This document shows positions 1 to 7,488 of a stretch of 10,116 bases of DNA, piece after piece. A model generated the notes under the pieces. That model was not told the DNA's origin. It saw only the letters and a list, made by a program, of their open reading frames with translations, and searched no databases. Position 1 is the stretch's first letter. The number at the start of each line of letters is the position of its first letter. Source of the stretch: Sphingomonadaceae bacterium (lineage in GTDB: Bacteria > Pseudomonadota > Alphaproteobacteria > Sphingomonadales > Sphingomonadaceae); NCBI GenBank assembly GCA_947451875.1, contig CANGBE010000037.1, forward strand, positions 1-10,116, in the 5' to 3' direction. The translations under genes were made by a program, and so were the position numbers.

Positions 1-2360
1 CCTTCGGACTCGCGCTTAAGATCGCCGTCATCGGCATCGAACCAGTTGAGGAAAGCGATGATGCTCGGCGTATCGCTCATGGCGAAGGTGTGCGCGGCAT
101 TGAGCAGTTCATCGATCGGATCGTTGGCTTCAAAGCCCAGCCGCGCCACCAGGCGTTTGCGCCCCTGCCACGGCCCGACCAGCAGCCAGTGCAGCAGCGC
201 CTGCGGCGGTTGATAATCGGCCCTGCCCAACAGCTCGAGTAATTGCGCCACGGCAACCTGCACATCAGGCTCACGTGAATTGCGAAGATAGAGCCACAAA
301 CTATTGCGGTCTAAGGCATAGCCATGTTCGAGCAGTTGCTCCTGACTCCAGCCGATCAAGGGCGAAACCAGCAGCGCGGCAAGGTTCAGATCGTCAAACG
401 GCTGCACAGCAAAGCGCAGCGCGGCGACAATATCCTTCACCGCCAACGGCGCGCCCAGCCGCAGCCGATCCACACCGGCAACCGCTACGCCCGCTGCATG
501 AAGCCGCGCGACAATCAGCCCGGCCAGCTCCTTGCGTCGCCGCACCAGCACCATGACGTCGCCCGGACCGGCGCGGCGGTGGCTGCCCTTGATCAGCGGG
601 AAGCCGTTATCGATCCACGCCTTGACCTGCCGCGCGATGCGGTTCGCCAACTGGCGATCGGGGCGCGAGAGCCAGCCTTCCTCGCCTTCATCGCCGGTTT
701 CAGATTCGCCGCCGCTGCCATCGTCTTCAAGCCCCACCGGCTGCCAGAAGGTGACCAGACCCGGCCGGTCCTGCCCCTTGTGCGGTTCCGGCTTTTGCTT
801 GAGCCCCAGCCGCTCATAACCGATATGCTCGGTCGCCCGGTCAACGAAGCGCAAGATATCGCTGGCCGTGCGGAAGGACTGGTTGAGGAACGGCTCCTGC
901 AGGGTCCGCGCGTTCTTCCCGTCGCGCAGCGCCTCGCGGTTTTCGGCAAGGCCCAGCATCTGCCGCCGCACCTGTTCGCGGGCGAGCTCGAAATTCTCGG
1001 GGCTGGTCCCCTGAAAGCGGAAAATCGCCTGTTTGTAATCACCAACCACAAACAGCGTGCGGATGGCATCACCGTGCTGGCCTTCACCGGCGAAGAAATC
1101 TCCGGTCAGCGCATTGATGATCTGCCACTGCGCGGCATTGGTATCCTGCGCCTCGTCAACCAGAACGTGGTCAAACCGCCGGTCAAGCTTGTAGCGAATC
1201 CATTCGGACAGCCCCTTGCAATTGAGCAGGTCTGCGGCCTGCCGGATCTGATCATCGAAATCGATCAGCCCCTCACGCGCCTTCGCCTCGTCCCAGGCTC
1301 GGGCAAAGGCCCGGCCGAGTGTGAGCGCGGGGGTGAGGTAGTCGGCGAGCTGGATCAGCATGCGCTGGTCGCGAATCGCGGCGATGCAGGTGCTTACCCG
1401 CTCGATGGCATCGGCGTAGGCGGGATCGAACTTGCTGACATTGGCGAACTGCGTCGGCGCGCCGTTGCCCTTGTTGAACAGTGCCAGATAGAGATCGTCG
1501 ATCCCGGCATAGCGCGATTGGGCGCTGCCGGTGAGCCAGACGGCGATTTCACCGGCCATGGTCAACCCGGTTGGCTTGCCCCATCGGCCCAGTATGCCCG
1601 CGCAGTCGCGCAGCGATTGCAGGTCAAAGGCGGGCGCGTCGCAAAGGTCCGGCAGGTCTGCCTCGCTGGCATTTCCATCCAGCCCCAAAAGGCGATTGAC
1701 CTGCGGCCGCAGATTGCCCTGCGCCCATGATCCCGGCCCGAACCATGCCTCACGCGCACCGGCGCAGCGTTGTAGATAGCGTTCGACATCTTCGGGCTTC
1801 ATCCGAAGAGTGAGCATTTCTAATGCACTTAGAAGCTCTTTATCATCCTGCTCCTCAGCATCGAGCAGCAGCGCGGAAAGCACCTCGCGGCTGAGCAGCG
1901 CCCGGTCGCGGTCTTCCATCGCGCGCGTGCCGGGGGCGAGCCCCGCTTCCTCAGGGAAGGCCGCCAGCAGCCACTGGGCGAAGGCATGGATTGTATCGAT
2001 CCTGAGCCCACCGCCCGGGCAATCAAGCACCGAGGCAAACAGCGTGCGCGCCCGGGCACAGGTTGCGGTATCATTGCGCGCACCAATCGCCTCGAGATCC
2101 TTGGCCAGCGCCAGCTCCGGCATTCGCACCCAGTTCGCCAGCACCTCGTTAACCCGCACCGCCATTTCGGCCGCGCCAGCCTTGGTGAAAGTCAGGGACA
2201 ACACCTGCGAAGGCGATGTACCCTCGGTCAGCAGCAGCCGCAGCACCCGCGCCGAGAGCACCTGCGTCTTGCCGGTACCCGCCGAGGCGCTGAGCCAGAC
2301 GGTTTCGGCCGGATCAACCGCTTCGCGCTGTTGGCCTTTAAGGGGGTGGACCTCGCTCAT
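1..2360 (-). CDS. addA: AddA, helicase-nuclease subunit of double-strand break repair (partial, C-terminus off the left edge)
   Basis: AddA is the UvrD/Rep-like (SF1A) helicase and nuclease subunit of AddAB, the alphaproteobacterial counterpart of RecBCD, which unwinds and resects double-strand ends for RecA loading. Translating from the ATG at 2360 gives 786 codons without a stop to the window edge. Visible motifs are Walker A SASAGTGKT (residues 24-32, Lys31), motif Ia around LSLTFTKAGAAEM, Walker B DEAQD (402-406), motif III GDYKQAIFRFQG (from 440) and motif IV LNQSFRT (492-498). An acidic, Gly-rich linker lies at about 545-561. Family members are usually about 1,150-1,200 residues, so roughly 370-400 are missing here, including motifs V-VI and the C-terminal PD-(D/E)XK nuclease. 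The start overlaps the addB stop as ATGA and has a strong Shine-Dalgarno site. The truncation comes from the window edge and is not a mutation. The identification is secure. Confidence 0.95.
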   Translation of the reverse strand, partial: MSEVHPLKGQQREAVDPAETVWLSASAGTGKTQVLSARVLRLLLTEGTSPSQVLSLTFTKAGAAEMAVRVNEVLANWVRMPELALAKDLEAIGARNDTATCARARTLFASVLDCPGGGLRIDTIHAFAQWLLAAFPEEAGLAPGTRAMEDRDRALLSREVLSALLLDAEEQDDKELLSALEMLTLRMKPEDVERYLQRCAGAREAWFGPGSWAQGNLRPQVNRLLGLDGNASEADLPDLCDAPAFDLQSLRDCAGILGRWGKPTGLTMAGEIAVWLTGSAQSRYAGIDDLYLALFNKGNGAPTQFANVSKFDPAYADAIERVSTCIAAIRDQRMLIQLADYLTPALTLGRAFARAWDEAKAREGLIDFDDQIRQAADLLNCKGLSEWIRYKLDRRFDHVLVDEAQDTNAAQWQIINALTGDFFAGEGQHGDAIRTLFVVGDYKQAIFRFQGTSPENFELAREQVRRQMLGLAENREALRDGKNARTLQEPFLNQSFRTASDILRFVDRATEHIGYERLGLKQKPEPHKGQDRPGLVTFWQPVGLEDDGSGGESETGDEGEEGWLSRPDRQLANRIARQVKAWIDNGFPLIKGSHRRAGPGDVMVLVRRRKELAGLIVARLHAAGVAVAGVDRLRLGAPLAVKDIVAALRFAVQPFDDLNLAALLVSPLIGWSQEQLLEHGYALDRNSLWLYLRNSREPDVQVAVAQLLELLGRADYQPPQALLHWLLVGPWQGRKRLVARLGFEANDPIDELLNAAHTFAMSDTPSIIAFLNWFDADDGDLKRESE

Positions 2361-5347
2361 TCGCCGCCCTCCCCGCGAGCCTGCCACTCGTCGAGCCGCA
2401 TCAGCTGGTCATAATCGGCATAGCTCGCGACATCAGGATTGAGCCGAGCCTTGAAAGCCTCATCGCCCTTTATCCAGCGATTTATCGCATCTGCGAGGTA
2501 ATATTCTGTTTTATCGATGAATTCTTCGCGCGGTATACCGGTTTTCTTCTTACCTTCCAGCACAGGCTCGGACCGGAATCCGAAATTTCCGCTCTTGTCC
2601 TTTGACAGCGACCAGTACTCGAAATGCGTCGGCTCCCCGGCCACCCCGGCGAAAGCCCCATCGCGTGCCATCAGCGCGATCAGGCCGAGCTGAAGGGTAA
2701 AGCCTTCCTGCACCATACGCGATGTAGGCGCAGTCCCGGTCTTGTAGTCGACCACGGCAAGGCATTCATCGGGCAGCATATCGATCCGGTCTGCGCGGCC
2801 TTTGATCTTCACGCCTTTGTAGGTCATCTCGCCCTTGGTCTCGCTGGCGATGACCCGGCGGCCTTCACGCTCGAGCGTGGCCACTTCATCGGCGATCCAG
2901 TCAAGCGCCCGCACCAGCCGCGGCCACCACAGCCCGCGCACCAGCGGGTGGGCGCTCATCTTTTTCAGCTCTGTTTCGGCGATGGAATGCAGGCTCTCGC
3001 TGCCCTTGTGCCACTTCTCAAGGATTGTGTGGACCGCCGTGCCCTTCCACGTCGCAGTTGGTTCGGCATCGATTGCATCCAGCTTGCGCAGGCCCAATAT
3101 CTCGCTGGCGTAGAACTGGTAGGGATCACTGCGCAGCCGATCGAGCCCGGTCACGGCAATCGCGACATCGCGCTGGGCGGCGCTGGGCTTAGGTTCGGGG
3201 CGCGGATGGGCGGGACCTAGCTTTGGCTCATTGAGCTGGCGCGCGAGCTTGGGTACACCCTCCTCGACATGCCGCTTCAGCAGATCGGCCCCCAGCATAG
3301 CGCGCACCCGCAGCACGAAGCGCGAGGGGATCGCCGGACCTGCGGCATCACGATTGGCATAGCTCAGCACCACCTCAGGCGCACCAAGTGCAGCCGCAAG
3401 ATCGTGCGCGGCGAGGCCGATGCGGAAGTCACCGCCCGGCACGCCCAGCGCCCGCAGAACAGCGGGGGCGAGCAAGGCATCGGGCGTCGGCGCGGCAGGC
3501 CAGGTACCTTCCACCAAACCACCGCAGATCACCAGATCAGCACGGCTCATGCGTGCTTCGATCAGGCCGTAGATGCCGATGCGCGGATGACCACCCCACG
3601 GCGGGCGAACGGCAGTGCGCTCCATCGCATCGCGCAGCGCACTGGAAAGGCCCTCTGCATCGATGGGGGTTACTTCCACTCGCGCCGCCTGACGCAGGTC
3701 TTCGATGAAGGCAGCCAGAGCGCGCCCGTCCGCCCCACCCCAGACCTTGCCGCCGCTGATCGCTTCGGCTGCTGCGCTCAGGACATCGATGGCGTGATCG
3801 AGCGGCACCGCCTCGCCCAGCGTCACCAACGGTTCGAGCAGGCCTTCGACTGCCTGCCACCATTCGCTGATGCCCTTGTGCCGCTCCTCCAGCTTGGTGA
3901 TCTTCTCACACAAGGGCTCCAGCCCCGGCGCCGGTCGCGGACCGCGAAGAGCCAGATCAAGCTGGCGGACATGGTCGAGCCAGTCCGCGCGGCCGAAAGC
4001 CTCTCCCGCAAGGGGATGGCCGAGCAGGGCGAGCAAAGGCACCGGCGAGCAGCCACTGCCCGCAACTTCGGCGAGTTGCAGCAGCAAGCGCCCGGCCAGC
4101 GTCTGCGGCAGCGGTTCGCCCGCCGTATCGTCTGTATTGATCCCCCATCGTTCCAGCTGCGCGATCACCCGCGCGGCCAGTTCGCGATCCGGCGTAATCA
4201 ACGCCACGCGCCGTTCCGGCACTTCCAAAGCCTCGCGGATCAGCAGCGCGATGGCCTGCGATTCCTCGCCCGGATGAGCGCTTTCCATCAGCCGCACGCC
4301 CGAAAGGCGGCGCTGGTCAGCTTCCAGCTTGACCCAGCTGGCGCTGGCGGCGGGCGGCAGGAACAGGTTGGAGATCGCCTTGCTGCGTTCGGGCGGGGCC
4401 GCGCCCATGCCCGCGCGGTGCCACGGTTGCACCTCATCGCGCGCCACGCCCATGCGGTTGAGCAGCAGCTTCAAGTGATACTGAGGGTGGGTGAAGGCAT
4501 CCTGCTGGCCAAACGGCGCGCCGCCAGCCTCCTCGGGCATGCCCGCCTGCCCCAGCGCGTCCCATACCTGCTGGTCGAGCGCCAGATCAAGGTCGGGCAG
4601 GATCACCGCCCCGCGCGGCAGTTCCGACACCACGCGCAGCAGCCGCGCCAGCGCAGGCGAGGCACTGGTGACCCCGGCGGCGACAATCGGGTGTGGTGGC
4701 GGTGTCTCTTTCCAGCGCCGTGCAGCATGATCGAACAGCGCATTGCGCCGCGCCGGGGCATCAAGCTCTCCGCGCTCCGCCAATTCAGCAAACCATTTCG
4801 CCTGCACGCGGGCGAAAGTGAGGATCGAGCTTTTCCAATGCTCGGCTTGATCGCCGACAACATCGATCACCCGGTCCTGCAGCAGCTCGTCCGGCGCAAT
4901 GCCCTCAACCAGCAACCTGTCGATCGTGCGGCCCAGTTCAAAGGCCTGCCGCAGCAAGGCAGGGCCTTGGGGCGCCTTGTCACCGAGTTCCTGCCCCAGC
5001 AGAGTAGCCAGCCGCAACCAGCGCCGGGTCGGATCAGCGGCGGGGGCAATCTCTGCCCCTGCCCCAATCGGATCGAGCAGCGAGCCCAGCGCCTCGTCCA
5101 GATCAAGGTCACCCACCATGACCATGCGCGGCAGCAGCATGCCGGTGGCCGCGCCTTCGCGCCCGGAGTGGCGGATGAAAGCCTCGGTAATCGTCCGAGC
5201 CGCGCGCTGGCTGGGCAGCAGCAGGGTCAGCCGGGCAAGGCCGAGATCGCCTTCGGAATAGCGCGGCCCAAGCCCCGCCACCAGCGCATCAGCAAAGCCG
5301 CGGTGCGCGGCGATCGAGTAAATCTGGGGTCCAGGCCGTTCAGGCAC
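2357..5347 (-). CDS. addB: AddB, double-strand break repair nuclease subunit (alphaproteobacterial type)
   Basis: AddB is the 996-residue partner of AddA. It has an inactive helicase-like fold followed by a C-terminal PD-(D/E)XK nuclease, and takes part in end resection and, in studied relatives, recombination-site recognition. The N-terminal part begins with TLLLPSQRAART where other families have an ATP-binding loop; I see no GxxGxGKT motif, so it is unlikely to hydrolyse ATP. The nuclease domain shows GTAVH (His773), the GRADRID segment, and VDYKTG with Asp867 and Lys869 as catalytic residues. The four cysteines that hold an Fe-S cluster in Bacillus AddB are absent: there is no Cys after the nuclease core, and the first position is replaced within SDPYQFYAS. 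The start is GTG, with no clear Shine-Dalgarno site, overlapping the murU stop by 8 bp; the stop overlaps addA by 4 bp. Expression therefore probably depends on coupling. Confidence 0.95.
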   Translation of the reverse strand: MPERPGPQIYSIAAHRGFADALVAGLGPRYSEGDLGLARLTLLLPSQRAARTITEAFIRHSGREGAATGMLLPRMVMVGDLDLDEALGSLLDPIGAGAEIAPAADPTRRWLRLATLLGQELGDKAPQGPALLRQAFELGRTIDRLLVEGIAPDELLQDRVIDVVGDQAEHWKSSILTFARVQAKWFAELAERGELDAPARRNALFDHAARRWKETPPPHPIVAAGVTSASPALARLLRVVSELPRGAVILPDLDLALDQQVWDALGQAGMPEEAGGAPFGQQDAFTHPQYHLKLLLNRMGVARDEVQPWHRAGMGAAPPERSKAISNLFLPPAASASWVKLEADQRRLSGVRLMESAHPGEESQAIALLIREALEVPERRVALITPDRELAARVIAQLERWGINTDDTAGEPLPQTLAGRLLLQLAEVAGSGCSPVPLLALLGHPLAGEAFGRADWLDHVRQLDLALRGPRPAPGLEPLCEKITKLEERHKGISEWWQAVEGLLEPLVTLGEAVPLDHAIDVLSAAAEAISGGKVWGGADGRALAAFIEDLRQAARVEVTPIDAEGLSSALRDAMERTAVRPPWGGHPRIGIYGLIEARMSRADLVICGGLVEGTWPAAPTPDALLAPAVLRALGVPGGDFRIGLAAHDLAAALGAPEVVLSYANRDAAGPAIPSRFVLRVRAMLGADLLKRHVEEGVPKLARQLNEPKLGPAHPRPEPKPSAAQRDVAIAVTGLDRLRSDPYQFYASEILGLRKLDAIDAEPTATWKGTAVHTILEKWHKGSESLHSIAETELKKMSAHPLVRGLWWPRLVRALDWIADEVATLEREGRRVIASETKGEMTYKGVKIKGRADRIDMLPDECLAVVDYKTGTAPTSRMVQEGFTLQLGLIALMARDGAFAGVAGEPTHFEYWSLSKDKSGNFGFRSEPVLEGKKKTGIPREEFIDKTEYYLADAINRWIKGDEAFKARLNPDVASYADYDQLMRLDEWQARGEGGE
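2368..2372 (-). promoter_or_regulatory. Shine-Dalgarno site of addA inside the addB 3' end
   Basis: The minus strand reads GGGGAGGGCGGCGA immediately before the addA ATG. The GGAGG core sits 7 nt upstream of the start codon, which is near-optimal spacing. It is the best ribosome binding site in the operon and fixes the addA start. The site falls within the last codons of addB, where it encodes part of the Gly/Glu-rich C-terminus. addA can therefore be initiated independently as well as by coupling through the ATGA overlap. Confidence 0.75.
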
Positions 5348-6077
5348 CGGCGAGTGCCGACTCTGTCATGGAAATCGCCGCCGGATAGCCGACATCGAAC
5401 CAGCGCCCGTGGTGGACGATGCCGAAGCAGCGCCCCGCGGCGATCGCACGGTCCCAGAACACATTGGTTGAGAATACCTCTGACGGTGGATCGGCAATGA
5501 TCCGCTTGGCCATCAGCTGAATGCCTGTCCAAACATAGGGGCGCGCGCGCTTTGGACCTTCGCGCGAAATCCGGCCTTCAACAGATAGGTCAAAATCTCC
5601 AGTGCCCTGGGTGTTGCCAGCCATTTCAGTGGGGACCAGCAACATCAGCACGTCCATCGAATCGGCATCCCAGGCATCGGACATACGGCGCAGGGCATTC
5701 TCGCCAACATCACTCCACCAGTTGTCGGCGTTAATGCAGAAGAACGGATCATCAGCGATCAGCGGCAGCGCCTGCACCAGCCCGCCGCCGGTATCGCGCA
5801 GCAGCGCCCGCTCGTCAGAAATCTGCACATCGAGGCCATGCGAATTGTGGGCAAGATGCGCCTCGATTTGATCGGGCAGGTAGTGGGCATTGACGACCAC
5901 TTTGCCGACCCCGGCTTTGCGCAGATGATCAAGCACGTGATCGAGCAAGGTTGTCCCAGCCACCGAAATCAGGGGCTTGGGACAGTTGTCGGTCATCGGG
6001 CGCATACGGCTGCCCAGCCCTGCAGCCATGACCATCGCCGTATCTGTAACGAGCGCAGGTTGGCTCACGGGTTCCAC
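5340..6077 (-). CDS. murU: N-acetylmuramate-1-phosphate uridylyltransferase (MurU-like nucleotidyltransferase)
   Basis: This cytoplasmic sugar-1-phosphate nucleotidyltransferase is expected to make UDP-MurNAc from MurNAc-1-phosphate and UTP. That is the last step of the recycling route that bypasses MurA/MurB. The nucleotide-binding signature AAGLGSRMRP (residues 18-27) is followed by CPKPL (32-36), with Arg24 and Lys34 as expected catalytic/phosphate contacts. RDTGGG (94-99) is the sugar/base loop, and NADN (Asp118) provides a metal ligand. The C-terminal RWFDVGYP should supply the second one. The length of about 245 residues suits a single-domain family member. The call rests on this fold plus the adjacent amgK, since related enzymes use other sugars. 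Two starts are possible: GTG at 6077, or GTG at 6068, which makes a 4-bp GTGA overlap with amgK. A GGAGG at 6081-6085 lies 3 nt from the first and 12 nt from the second, so spacing does not decide between them. Confidence 0.85.
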   Translation of the reverse strand: MEPVSQPALVTDTAMVMAAGLGSRMRPMTDNCPKPLISVAGTTLLDHVLDHLRKAGVGKVVVNAHYLPDQIEAHLAHNSHGLDVQISDERALLRDTGGGLVQALPLIADDPFFCINADNWWSDVGENALRRMSDAWDADSMDVLMLLVPTEMAGNTQGTGDFDLSVEGRISREGPKRARPYVWTGIQLMAKRIIADPPSEVFSTNVFWDRAIAAGRCFGIVHHGRWFDVGYPAAISMTESALAGA

Positions 6078-7048
6078 TCGCCTCCCAAGGCAGAGCGGAG
6101 ATCAGCAGGCACGTTTTCATCGAACCAGCGAGCCACAGGTGCAAGCGCCGGGTGCGCCAGATCACGCTCCATTGCTGCCCAGACGCGGGGAATCATCGCC
6201 AAATAACGCGGCTTGCCATCACGCTTCCACAGGCGCACGAAAATGCCGACTATCTTGGCATTCCGCTGTGCGCCCAGCACGGCGTAGTCGGCGAGGAAGT
6301 CCTTCTTCCCCGGCCGTTCACCCCAATAGAGGTCGATCATCTCGGCCTCCAGCTCGGGCGAAACATCGCGGCGGGCGTCCTGCAGCAGCGAGACCAGATC
6401 ATAGGCCGGGTGACCATTCAGCGCATCCTGAAAATCGAGCAGTCCCTGCTTTTCCAGATCGCCGAGCAGCATGATATTTTCAGCGTGATAATCCCGCAGC
6501 ACAGTAACGCCGGGTCTTTGACGCGCGAGTAACGGCGCGAGAACTTCATCCCATGCCGCAGTCCAAGTCCGCCCATCGACGTAGAGCCCGCGCGCAGGGA
6601 CATACCAATCCACGAACAGCCGCGTTTCCCGCTGGTATTCCGCCATGCCGTAATCGGTGAACGGCCCGGGCGGTAACTGATGCAGTTTGAGCAGCGCAGC
6701 GATCGCGGCGGCATAGACTTCCCGCTCATCTTCCGGCCAATCATCGACATATTCGCGCATCCGCACTGTACCGAAATCCTCAAGCAGGATCAGCCCGCGC
6801 GCCGGATCAGCGTGAAGGATGCGCGGCGCGCGCAGGCCGTTGTCATCCAGCCAGCGCGCGGCGCGCAGGAAGGGGGCGACATCCTCTTCGGGCGGCGGGG
6901 CATCCATCAACATGGCTGCCTTTTCGCCTAATGCCACGCGGAAATAGCGGCGGAACGAGGCATCGCCCGCCAGTGGCTCGACCACAGCTTGCGCCCAACC
7001 GGCCGCGGCAAGGAAGGCTTCGAGGCCATCCGGAAGTTTCACGTCCAT
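6065..7048 (-). CDS. amgK: N-acetylmuramate/N-acetylglucosamine kinase (AmgK-like, APH fold)
   Basis: AmgK phosphorylates the anomeric hydroxyl of MurNAc or GlcNAc released during peptidoglycan turnover, giving the 1-phosphate used by MurU. From the ATG at 7048 the protein has 327 residues, close to the roughly 340 of Pseudomonas AmgK. The aminoglycoside-phosphotransferase fold is shown by the N-terminal GDASFRRYFRV strand segment, the catalytic loop VLRDYHAENIMLL (Asp186, Asn191), and the metal-binding DFQD (205-208) followed by GHPAYDLVSLLQDAR. This last segment is typical of AmgK-type kinases and not of drug-resistance enzymes. The start overlaps tsaE by 10 bp; a GTG two codons later would give a GTGA overlap instead. 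A longer frame back to 7132 exists but adds a Cys/Arg-rich stretch opposite conserved tsaE codons, so I rejected it. The position between tsaE and murU supports the recycling role. Confidence 0.87.
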   Translation of the reverse strand: MDVKLPDGLEAFLAAAGWAQAVVEPLAGDASFRRYFRVALGEKAAMLMDAPPPEEDVAPFLRAARWLDDNGLRAPRILHADPARGLILLEDFGTVRMREYVDDWPEDEREVYAAAIAALLKLHQLPPGPFTDYGMAEYQRETRLFVDWYVPARGLYVDGRTWTAAWDEVLAPLLARQRPGVTVLRDYHAENIMLLGDLEKQGLLDFQDALNGHPAYDLVSLLQDARRDVSPELEAEMIDLYWGERPGKKDFLADYAVLGAQRNAKIVGIFVRLWKRDGKPRYLAMIPRVWAAMERDLAHPALAPVARWFDENVPADLRSALGGEWNP

Positions 7049-7488
7049 AAGCCCCGCTCTAACCAATCTTTTCCTGCAACTACAGCGGCAATCCGCCCCT
7101 CTCCCCATGTTTCGAGATGGAGCGACAGACAACCCGGCTCATGGGAAAATCCGCCAGCACTTTCGGGCCATTCGGCGATAAGCGCAGCACCCTGACGATA
7201 GTCGTCCAGACCAAGCTCATGAACTTCCTCCGGATGCTTCAGGCGATAGAAATCGGCGTGAACCAGCGGCAGGCGCAGCGCGGGTGGATCATAGGTTTCG
7301 ATGATGGCAAAGCTGGGAGAAGGCACCTCGCTTTCATGGCCCAGTGCAGCGATAATCGCCCTGGCGAGCGTCGTTTTTCCCGCACCAAGCCCGCCCGACA
7401 GCGCAACCACGTCACCTATCAGCAAGGCATCGGCAATGCGGCGGCCAAGGCTTTCCATGGCAGCAAGATCGGGCAGTTCTAGCCTCAC
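7039..7488 (-). CDS. tsaE: TsaE, ATPase subunit for tRNA N6-threonylcarbamoyladenosine (t6A37) synthesis
   Basis: TsaE (YjeE family) is a small P-loop ATPase that works with TsaB and TsaD to transfer the threonylcarbamoyl group from TC-AMP onto A37 of ANN-decoding tRNAs. The 149-residue protein has the usual size. Walker A is SGGLGAGKTT with Lys38 and Thr39. The family motif VPSPSF (where others have TSPTF/Y) follows, then HADFYRL matching the common HxDxYRL, and AEWPE matching the conserved EWPE segment near the C-terminus. The start is GTG at 7488, forming a GTGA overlap with the divL stop; only a weak GAG lies upstream, so translation is probably coupled to the kinase gene. The stop lies inside the amgK start region. 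The t6A modification is essential in many bacteria, so polar defects in the upstream gene could be harmful. Confidence 0.93.
   Translation of the reverse strand: MRLELPDLAAMESLGRRIADALLIGDVVALSGGLGAGKTTLARAIIAALGHESEVPSPSFAIIETYDPPALRLPLVHADFYRLKHPEEVHELGLDDYRQGAALIAEWPESAGGFSHEPGCLSLHLETWGEGRIAAVVAGKDWLERGLWT

Noticed and set aside
324..1730. A 468-codon open frame on the plus strand opposite addA
   Set aside because: It has the same mirror-codon relation to addA. AddA carries the clear helicase motifs, and the opposite translation is low-quality, Arg/Gln/Leu-rich sequence.
3269..5500. A 743-codon open frame on the plus strand opposite addB
   Set aside because: Over addB its codons are exact reverse complements of the addB codons, so it stays open simply because addB avoids TTA, CTA and TCA codons, as expected in a GC-rich gene. 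The translation is Arg/Gln/His-rich and matches no family I know.
6065..7048. Aminoglycoside-resistance phosphotransferase
   Set aside because: The APH fold is shared, but the RDYHAEN and DFQDALNGHPAYDLVSLL segments and the adjacent MurU point to a cell-wall sugar kinase.
7049..7132. 28-residue N-terminal extension of AmgK (start at 7132)
   Set aside because: It would overlap tsaE by 94 bp and encodes a Cys/Arg-rich stretch unlike the family. The ATG at 7048 fits the expected length and the overlap pattern of the operon.
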